In this document: positions 8,608 to 14,937 of the stretch, one piece after another
How positions within the stretch are numbered: position 1 is the first letter of the stretch
How the letters are laid out: every line of letters starts with the position of its first letter
Assembly (NCBI GenBank): GCA_025201705.1
Contig: MU617359.1
Coordinates: 1 to 14,937 of the forward strand
Length of the DNA stretch: 14,937 nt
Source: Dissophora ornata
Taxonomy: Eukaryota; Mortierellomycota; Mortierellomycetes; Mortierellales; Mortierellaceae
Direction: 5' to 3'
The notes under the pieces: generated by a model
Databases searched by the model: none
Told to the model about the DNA's origin: nothing
Seen by the model: the letters and a program-made list of their open reading frames with translations, nothing else
Position numbers and translations under genes: made by a program

Positions 8608-10220
8608 TTAAACCAAGCCATCGTACAGGCTCAGTGCCTGGACAATGGTAGGGTCCTTCATGGACCCCTCCTTGAATTCGTCGAACGTCAACCTGCCGTC
8701 CTTGTCCTTGTCCATGAGCGAAAAGATCTTTGTTACACGCTTCTCGGGTGTGTCCTCGTCTGGAGGCAGCTTGACCATTGTTCCAACCATCTTGTAAATA
8801 GCATCCACAATGCTCAGCATCTCATCATATGTGATCGTCTTGTCATCGTCAATGTCATACAATTGGAAAGCCCCTAGTTGACCAATCAACAGACATACCA
8901 CGGTTCGCGTTAGAGGGAAAGGCGTAACAGGTGTACAAAGAAAACTCTAACGCCCTAAACTGTCAAGATCTAGTCCCCTTGTATCACGCAGCCTGTATAC
9001 GTATACAACCAACCAAATAATTTCCCAATGCAATGGCTTTTCGGGTACATAAATACATCCGTGATCGCCCACATCAAGAATTCTGCAATCCAGTGTGCCC
9101 AGCCTTCAACAGGGCGCTCTGTATCATCCTGATTATCTGGGCATTGTCGAAAGCGAATGTATGACCAGGCCCGGTCTACCTGTTTGTACAATAATATCGT
9201 GCCTACTTACATTGCAACTTATCCTCCAAATCTCCGCGGGACGTCACGGAGAGGGCGACAATAAATTCTTTGAATTCAATCTTTCCATTCTTGTTGGAGT
9301 CGAAAACATTGAAGACATAGTCAGCGAACGTTGAGGGGTCTCCGAAGGGGAAGAATTGCTTGTAGATCTTTTGGAATTCGGGCTTGTCGAGCTCTCCGCT
9401 TGGGCAATCCTTGATGAAGCCCTTGTACCTGTAGAGATTACGATGCAGAAAATAGAGTGAGACATTGGATCTGTCACTGCCTTGGCAACAGCCAGGGCGA
9501 CTGTGCGTTTCGCCGCTTTGTGAAGGGAGTCAGGAGACAAACAATACCCCTAAGAGGCTACCGTCTGTTTTTTTTTTTTTGTTCTACGGGTGCTCGAGGA
9601 TAGATGGTACAGTAATGGGTCATCGTCAATGCTGTTCCCCCATCACTGTCCACTGACCCATCGATTGCATGATCCTGTCACTATGGTCGACCAGGTGTTC
9701 ACCGCACAACTAACGTTTCCTCGTGAATGCGCAGACACAACATTCCAGAAGGTACTTGTTTCGAAAGTTCATATCCATGCATCAAAGAAATGCCTTCTAC
9801 CAAAGAATGGGCGTTGGGAACGTCCAGTTTGAGATAAAGCTGCTGAGAGGAAATCCTCGAACCTTGGAGGTTTAGTCCTCTCTCTCGCTCTTTCTATGTT
9901 CACAAGCGCGTCAAAAGCTGCCCACTGAGCACCCCCTTTTTTTTTGTCTTTGTCCACGACACTCGTCCCGCTTGCTTCTAACAGACATCTTGCGATTAGT
10001 CGCACTGTCATTACCATTGCTGGAGTTCCTTCTTGTCAACTGTGATGTAATGAAACAGAAGAGGAAACGAGTTAGCGATAGTCAACGTGGTTCATCTGGG
10101 AAATGGAGTAATAGAAAGTACGGTGCTTCAGTCCCCCACACCTCAAGCCACCTTACAGCGAGTGCAACGTTGGAGATCCTTGAGCTCATCCGTGCTCAGC
10201 TTGGATTGCGATTTTCCCAT
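8608..10220 (-). CDS. ncs1: Neuronal calcium sensor 1 (NCS1/frequenin) homologue, 190 aa
   Basis: Exons 10220-10157, 10039-10015, 9428-9211 and 8873-8608 join in phase to 573 nt: 190 codons plus stop, exactly the family length. NCS1 proteins are N-myristoylated EF-hand Ca2+ sensors that stimulate phosphatidylinositol 4-kinase (Pik1 in yeasts) at the Golgi and plasma membrane. The N-terminus [13 protein letters not shown] carries the myristoylation site at Gly2. EF1 (about 36-47, [12 protein letters not shown]) is the usual degenerate hand with Cys-Pro. EF2 is 73-84 ([12 protein letters not shown]), EF3 is 109-120 ([12 protein letters not shown]) and EF4 is 157-168 ([12 protein letters not shown]). 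The C-terminus is [13 protein letters not shown]3 is odd: loop position 6, almost always Gly, is Lys. Exon 2 is only 25 nt, and introns 2 and 3 are long for this window (586 and 337 nt). The identification is secure. Confidence 0.96.
8874..9210 (-). other. Long NCS1 intron 3 (337 nt)
   Basis: Donor GTAAGT, acceptor CAACTAG. The phase splits the Trp103 codon (T / GG). It is about three times longer than most introns in this window. A 73-codon open frame rich in Trp lies inside it (9191-8970) but is not in phase with the flanking exons and resembles nothing I know. Confidence 0.85.
9429..10014 (-). other. Long NCS1 intron 2 (586 nt)
   Basis: Donor GTAATG directly after CAATG, acceptor CTCTACAG; the phase splits the Trp30 codon (TG / G). 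This is the longest intron in the window. It contains an inverted repeat ATGGGTCA (9615-9622) / TGACCCAT (9654-9661) with a 31-nt loop. No small RNA family was recognised. Confidence 0.85.
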
Positions 10221-10620
10221 GATGTAACGGAGAAAGGAAAGTGGTTTTGGGTAATGGGTATGAGAGAACTGTGTTGTTAAGAGAATCGGTTGAAGGTTGA
10301 AACAAAGTTGTGGAGGAAGCGAAGAAGATAATACGTGAGCGAAATTCAATCAAGAAAAAAGAAAAAAAACAACAGTAAAAGACCACGAGCCACGACTCTT
10401 GTTCAGAAGATGCCACAATGGATTGATTCTATGGAATTAATCAATGGAAGTGTCTAGCCGTGTCATCAGTGCAGCAAAAGCTAGCCGTTGATCGCAGTCA
10501 CGTTACTCTACTCTCCATCTTGGCGGTGTTTCGGGGCACCTGTCTTTCTTCAGGGGAATAGTCCAAAAATGTCTACATATCAACAAGAGAACAGCTGACC
10601 ATTATGTCAGCGCGTAACCT
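10221..10620. other. NCS1 leader and upstream region
   Basis: Just upstream of the NCS1 ATG the minus strand is CT-rich (about 10220-10330), as expected for a leader. No TATAAA was found close by. A palindromic element, ATTGATT (10422-10428) with AATCAAT (10439-10445), lies about 200 nt upstream of the ATG. Confidence 0.4.
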
Positions 10621-10633
10621 TGCCCTTTTTTTT

Positions 10634-10666
10634 CCACTTCTCCACTTCTCTCCACCTCTCCACTTC
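10634..10666 (+). repeat. Imperfect tandem CCACTTCT repeat
   Basis: CCACTTC-type units begin at 10634, 10642, 10652 (CCACCTC) and 10660, preceded by a T run. This is a CT-rich minisatellite-like stretch in non-coding sequence. Confidence 0.6.
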
Positions 10667-10920
10667 GTGGTGCTCCCACTCCTCACCTAAAGTTGCGAGT
10701 CAGATTGGCCAGTGTTATTCCACGCCTTCTGTTGTTCAACGACTTGGGGCATTCTGGACTATGGTGGCGAAGAAATTCGTCGAGGTCTCAGCCACGATAA
10801 AACAACAGCTGTATCCATTGACTGAGCTGGGTTTTTTTTCCCCACATTTTGGGTATATTCCCATGAACCAGAGAGACAGGGCCGGACTGTCGAAGTGAAC
10901 ACAAAAAAAACCCCCCTATT

Positions 10921-10953
10921 GAGAGAGAGAGAGAAAAAGAGAGAGAGAGAAAA

Positions 10954-10988
<35 letters not shown>

Positions 10989-10989
10989 T
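10921..10989 (+). repeat. (GA)n microsatellite
   Basis: About 69 nt of GA dinucleotides, interrupted by two AAAA tracts and one GGG. Confidence 0.95.
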
Positions 10990-11183
10990 CGGCAAGTGCT
11001 TATGCATGCAGGCCGTTGACTGTTGCGAGGTATTGATTGTTACATGAAGCATGTACCGTTACCATGCTCAGAGCAACGGGGTTTACTTGCAGCATTGCTA
11101 TAAGGAAGAAGAGCTTACTTCACGTACCGCCGGGGGTCAATGCCAATGGTCAGAGATAGCGGACACTGTGGCTGACTGCACAC

Positions 11184-11244
11184 CACACACATACACGCAC
11201 ACATATACACGCACACATACACGCACATACACGCACACGCACGG
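11184..11244 (+). repeat. CACACATACACG minisatellite
   Basis: A run of about 60 nt built from a 12-nt unit CACACATACACG and shortened or extended variants (CACACATATACACG, CACATACACG, CACACG). Any open frame across it is an artefact of the repeat. Confidence 0.85.
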
Positions 11245-12228
11245 CATCGGGAGAGAGAAATACCGGACTTCCAGCGATCATCCGAGATAGGGTTACTCAA
11301 ACAAATATGCACACGAGTGCATTTTACATAAACACGAGACAAAATTATATTATAGCTCTCACTTATTACTCTCCTTCTGATTTATCGCCAGACCGGGGCT
11401 CGCATTCGTATACAAAATTTAAATCAGATGCGGCAATGTCGTTTTTTTTTGTGTGTGACTCTGGGAAGCGGGGCCTGCGTCTGGTTGGTTGACTGTGGAC
11501 GGCGGCATCCAACATCCCGTCTATAGGACCCATTAGATTAGCCTATCTTGTCTAAGCTTTGCCAAAAAAAAAAAAGCCATATTGAATTCAGACGCCGAAC
11601 TGCCACATCAGCCAGAAGTGTATGTACCGTAGAACATTGACCAGACGCAGTGCGTGTAAAACAAATGCTGAAAGAGTACCATTTTCTATGGCATATCCCT
11701 CATCACAAGGATTTTCGTGCGTCGGAAGATCGCTAGAAATCAGGGCCGAAACACGTTGGTCGCTTGAGTGACGGTACATGTGACCCCCCACAGCTTTTGC
11801 AAAAACTGTCGGATCGGGGAGAGCGGGCTGGCACATGAATATTGTCTCATGTAAGCGTTACTGGGGGGAGCCAGAATTCTCCATCGTTTCCTTGCACATG
11901 TGTCCCTAACTACCGGGCTGTTTCACCTCTTATCTCAAACCTTACGCGGAGGGGGGATATCAAGTCGCCTTCTCTTGAACTTCTCCAACGGTCAGACCCC
12001 GATGGGATATTTGAGGATCAACATTAAAAACCTTCATGATCGGATATAAATGAGAGCCTGGATGACATATCCGTATATGCGTTTGCAATATCCTGCCACA
12101 CATGTCTGCGACTCTTTGACCATCGATCGCGCTCACCCCAAGACGATCGTCCTTTATTTTTATCGATGCTGTCCATGTGGCAATTGGAATGAAAGCCCAG
12201 ACCACTAGTTACTCTCCCCGAATCGCCT
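11245..12228. other. Intergenic region, no supported gene
   Basis: No recognisable gene or RNA. Two minus-strand open frames (11836-11588 and 12205-11960) have coding-like composition but show no family resemblance, no neighbouring splice-consistent exons and no clear start context. Confidence 0.4.
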
Positions 12229-13678
12229 TTATTTGTCTTGTTGTTCCTTGTATAACGCCAGAAAAAAAAATAGGACAATTCGTTGTAGCAAAGAGACGGC
12301 TGCAGACGCTGAACTACACAACTGGCGAGAATTCCTGTGTTTATCCTCGTGGGTCTCTTGGGTCTCTTGGGTCTCTTGTGAACTAGAAAAATAAGAATAA
12401 ATGGACCGCTGCGTGATATGAGATTTGTCAAAGGGCGCATCCTCAATGGGCTTTGCTTCCTAGAGTGATGTGGTCTCTATGTTTACGATGACAAAGCGCT
12501 TTCCGCCATTCAGTGTCTTTTGTGTGGCCTCCTCGTGAATCGGAAGAGTCTTTTACCCTCTGCGATTTCATCTGTGGAGATCTATCATCAGTTCAAAGAT
12601 CTATTATGCGCGCTTTTGGCATGCTTCAAGTTTTAGCTCCGTTGGCTTGCCTCGTTTCGTTCTTTGCACGGCAATGAATCACGAGTGATGTCCAGCCATC
12701 AATCGGCGTCGAAGGACTCTTTCGGATGCAACGCATCAATAAGGTTTTTGTTGATGGTATGCGCTGTAGAAAGAAGCGCGTTACACAAATTAAGAACAAC
12801 ACCGCTCATAGTCTTATGTCGGTCCTTTCTGGCACTTCATGATCCATCTGACCCTCCTCCCAATGGCCAACCAAGACAAGGCAAAGATAATTAGCCTTGG
12901 GGGGGAGGAGAAATGGAAAAGCTCCTCCGTCAGTACTGGTTTCTGACCTTTGACGAGGATATGGGACAAGTAACCGGGGTGTCGGAACTCAACAATGAAA
13001 ACATTAGCTTGTAATTCGCGAGACCAGTGATACACCGTTCACTAGGGGATGGCGATTCTAACGCGGTTTAGGTGTGGAATGTCGGATTCTCATACAAAAA
13101 CTTGGAAATAAACTTTAAGAGAGGGCGCTGATATCCATAGTCTATCCGTGTTGTCATGCTCTGATCCCTTTTTTGGGGGTGTCTTGCTCAGTCTTTTTAA
13201 GGCCTGCAGAGAGAGACACCGATCTGATTCTCACGTTGTAGGCATGCGATCCTTGATACAGCTTGTAATCTATTCCCTAGACAGAACAAGGAAATGAAGT
13301 TGTCTGACAGAGCAAAAATGTACAATGAAGGTCGCGTCAAGGCCCAAGACGTCACGGTCTGGATCGCGTTGATTGCTTTACCAGTCCCCCTCATGTCGTT
13401 TTCCCACAGGTGATTTTCGTCTTGCTCCACCACGATATGATGAACGCCTCTCGCGGGCAGTTTTTTTTTTCCGTCATTTTAATCGCTTGGACCTTGACTC
13501 CGGTGGGCTCTTTCAGTGGAGAAGCCCAAATGTTATCGCGCTCACGTGAAATGCTTCGGGGCAGGGCTTGTAATTTTCAACGAATAATAACGCGGTCAAA
13601 AGTCGAGCGAATGAAATTACCGAGCGCGAACTTTGACCCACAGGGGCTACTTGCCCGAAACACCTCAGCAACGATCAT
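12229..13678 (-). pseudogene. Possible decayed coding region, unidentified
   Basis: Several minus-strand blocks have coding-like composition but are broken by stops or frame changes. From 13678 an ATG-started frame runs 33 codons, meets TGA (13579-13577), then stays open about 61 more codons. Blocks at 13035-12814, 12764-12702 and 12552-12463 follow; a last block, 12459-12229, is separated from the previous one by a single TAG in the same frame. The last block contains QRSIYSYF (12411-12388), which fits the PCNA-interacting PIP-box pattern Q-x-x-I-x-x-F/Y-F/Y, followed by three in-frame QET repeats. I do not recognise the family. It could be a pseudogene, an intron-rich gene I cannot thread, or chance. 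No RRM, EF-hand or transposase signature is visible. Confidence 0.25.
12351..12377 (+). repeat. Three exact 9-bp tandem repeats (GGGTCTCTT)
   Basis: Units at 12351-12359, 12360-12368 and 12369-12377 are identical. The period is a multiple of three and reads as Gln-Glu-Thr repeats in the open minus-strand frame. Confidence 0.95.
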
Positions 13679-14004
13679 GGCCCACCCCCACCCCTCTTGT
13701 TTGGGCACACTTGCATATGTGTCGTAGAACAAAGTAATAGATCGCTTGCCCAAAGTTCAACCTTTGCCCAGGCTCTCATTGACATTTGACATTTGAAAAA
13801 TAATAACGGACTAAATAATTTTTTTTTAATCCTCTCACTTTTCTTGCTCCCAATGCTTACATGTATTGTCAATGGTACGCTCGGTTGGCTCCGTTTCTGT
13901 CCGTCCGCCTGTCTGTTCATCTACACATGCTGGTGTGTCCGTGTTTTAATTTTTCAGCATGTAGGGGGTACATCCCGGCTCAACAATCATCAAGACCGTC
14001 TGAT

Positions 14005-14064
14005 CATAGGATTATGTTAACGCTATGAATAGCCATGAACCCCCTGAGGATTCATAACCCTATG
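14005..14064. repeat. Imperfect inverted repeat
   Basis: CATAGGATTATG (14005-14016) and CATAACCCTATG (14053-14064) are inverted copies with one mismatch in 12, 36 nt apart. An inner pair, TATGAAT (14023-14029) with ATTCATA (14050-14056), competes with it. Confidence 0.5.
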
Positions 14065-14111
14065 CGAAAAATAATAACCTCGTGTCGTAATCGCGATAGA
14101 GTGTATTCAAT

Positions 14112-14183
14112 CCATGTCGCGAACAATGTGCTTGCGCAGATTTCAAGCCATGTCGCGAACTAGGTGTGCTTTGCGCTAATGAC
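14112..14183 (+). repeat. Two diverged direct repeats of about 36 bp
   Basis: CCATGTCGCGAAC occurs exactly at 14112-14124 and 14148-14160. The sequence after each copy is also similar (…TGTGCTTGCGC versus …TGTGCTTTGCGC), which points to an old tandem duplication. Confidence 0.7.
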
Positions 14184-14885
14184 AAAACGCAACAGGATGC
14201 ATTAACAGACCAAGAGAAGAGAGAGCGAGCACCCTTCGGTGCTACAGTCTAGAGATCGCGAACCGACAAAAAACAAACAAAATGCATAAACGAGCGAACG
14301 AGCAGTGGAGAAAAGAACAGACGCTGCGCGGCTAGGGCCTTGCTAGCCTTCTACCAAATGTTGTTGTTGTTGTTATGGTGGTTGTTGTACATTGTTTGTT
14401 GTCGAAGGAAAAATGAATGAAGATGTGGAAGTATTATTACTGTTTTGCATGTTGTTGTTGTTGCGTGCCGCTGTTTTTGTGTTTGTTGGATTCGGCTGCT
14501 GTTTGGGTTGTCTGATGTGTTCGCTCTGTGCTCTCATCCCACTCTCCGCCTCCACTCGAACGCTCTCCACTTGTTGAATGGTGCCGCGTCGTACATGTAT
14601 TGAATGCGCAGGTTGTTTATATTAATATAGGCCGCTGTAGAAGGGTGGGGCGGATGGACCTCTCTCTCTCGTCCCTTCCACAGGTGCACAGAGAGTACCG
14701 ATGTGGCGGTACCTTGTGAAGACAACAACACCAGAGAAGGGACACAAGCGCCAGAAAGCACATGCTCCAAACCCTCTACGTATCTGTCTCTGGCCACCCT
14801 TTGAATAAGCCCTCCTATTCAGTCGACCGCAACACGGCCAACCACCATCCTCGAAGAGTCCGCTCCATCCCCCAACAACAAGCCA

Positions 14886-14891
14886 TATAAA
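14886..14891 (+). promoter_or_regulatory. TATA box of a plus-strand gene beyond the right edge
   Basis: TATAAA in CCATATAAAGCC is followed by CAAGCTCGTTCTCTCGTC and a long T/CT run to the end of the window. A TATA box followed by a CT-rich start region is typical of fungal promoters. The coding region would begin to the right of the window. Confidence 0.5.
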
Positions 14892-14937
14892 GCCTCAAGC
14901 TCGTTCTCTCGTCTTTTTTTTTTTTTTTTCTCTTTTT

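Larger units (their letters stand above)
13679..14880. other. Intergenic region, no supported gene
   Basis: No gene recognised. The stretch holds T runs, GTT trinucleotide repeats (about 14359-14376 and 14450-14463), a perfect AT palindrome TATATTAATATA (14618-14629), and a short hairpin AGCACC-CTTC-GGTGCT (14228-14243). The 3' part, about 14530-14880, is probably the upstream region of a plus-strand gene beyond the window. Confidence 0.45.

Noticed and set aside
10759..11052. Minus-strand frame with a Ser-Leu repeat
   Set aside because: It is produced by the GA microsatellite and has no other coding support.
11051..11342. Open frames with Thr-His or Cys-Val repeats on both strands
   Set aside because: Both come from the CACACATACACG minisatellite.
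13294..13413. 39-residue plus-strand ORF with one hydrophobic helix
   Set aside because: Short, with no promoter, polyadenylation signal or homology to support it.
13410..13727. 105-codon plus-strand frame with a signal-peptide-like start
   Set aside because: The hydrophobic start comes from a T run, there is no family resemblance, and the opposite strand is at least as coding-like.
14220..14270. tRNA-like sequence with GGTTCGCGATC on the minus strand
   Set aside because: Only a T-loop-like string and a 6-bp hairpin are present. No acceptor stem, D-arm or anticodon arm can be drawn.

Overview
The window looks like nuclear DNA of an early-diverging filamentous fungus, most plausibly Mucoromycota or Mortierellomycota. 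The evidence is short GT-AG introns (mostly 76-117 nt) with CTAAC/TTAAC-like branch sites, AATAAA polyadenylation signals, TATA boxes followed by CT-rich leaders, many homopolymer and microsatellite tracts, and the gene set itself. The taxonomic placement is inference; the fungal-type gene structure is read directly from the sequence.

Four spliced genes can be reconstructed codon by codon. (1) Positions 42-1395, plus strand: the 3' part of a PHAF1/UPF0183-family gene (phagophore assembly, autophagy), with long low-complexity insertions. (2) Positions 1567-1851, minus strand: a two-exon gene for a 56-residue protein starting Met-Gly-Ser-Cys, with a strong N-myristoylation/palmitoylation signature and a lysine block; it is convergent with PHAF1. 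(3) Positions 3039-6171, minus strand: a ten-exon gene for a 771-residue Mei2-type RNA-binding protein with three RRMs, the last being the Mei2-specific C-terminal RRM. (4) Positions 8608-10220, minus strand: a four-exon gene for a complete 190-residue neuronal calcium sensor 1 (NCS1/frequenin) homologue.

The rest is mostly non-coding as far as can be seen. Positions 1852-3038 hold promoter elements of the small gene, a strong G-quadruplex motif and the Mei2 3' end. Positions 6172-8607 hold the Mei2 promoter and about 2 kb of pyrimidine-rich (minus strand) sequence that could be a long leader or a distal promoter. Positions 10221-14937 contain microsatellites, small repeats, scattered coding-like blocks on the minus strand interrupted by stops (possible pseudogene remnants, one with a PCNA-binding-like motif), and a TATA promoter at the right edge for a plus-strand gene outside the window.

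The four genes do not form an evident pathway. They are ordinary, separately promoted eukaryotic genes touching autophagy, membrane signalling, RNA regulation of meiosis/differentiation, and calcium sensing. I found no clearly new multi-gene system. The most unusual items are the tiny lipidated protein, the Gly-to-Lys change in the third EF-hand of NCS1, the long NCS1 introns, the G-quadruplex motifs, and the decayed coding blocks.
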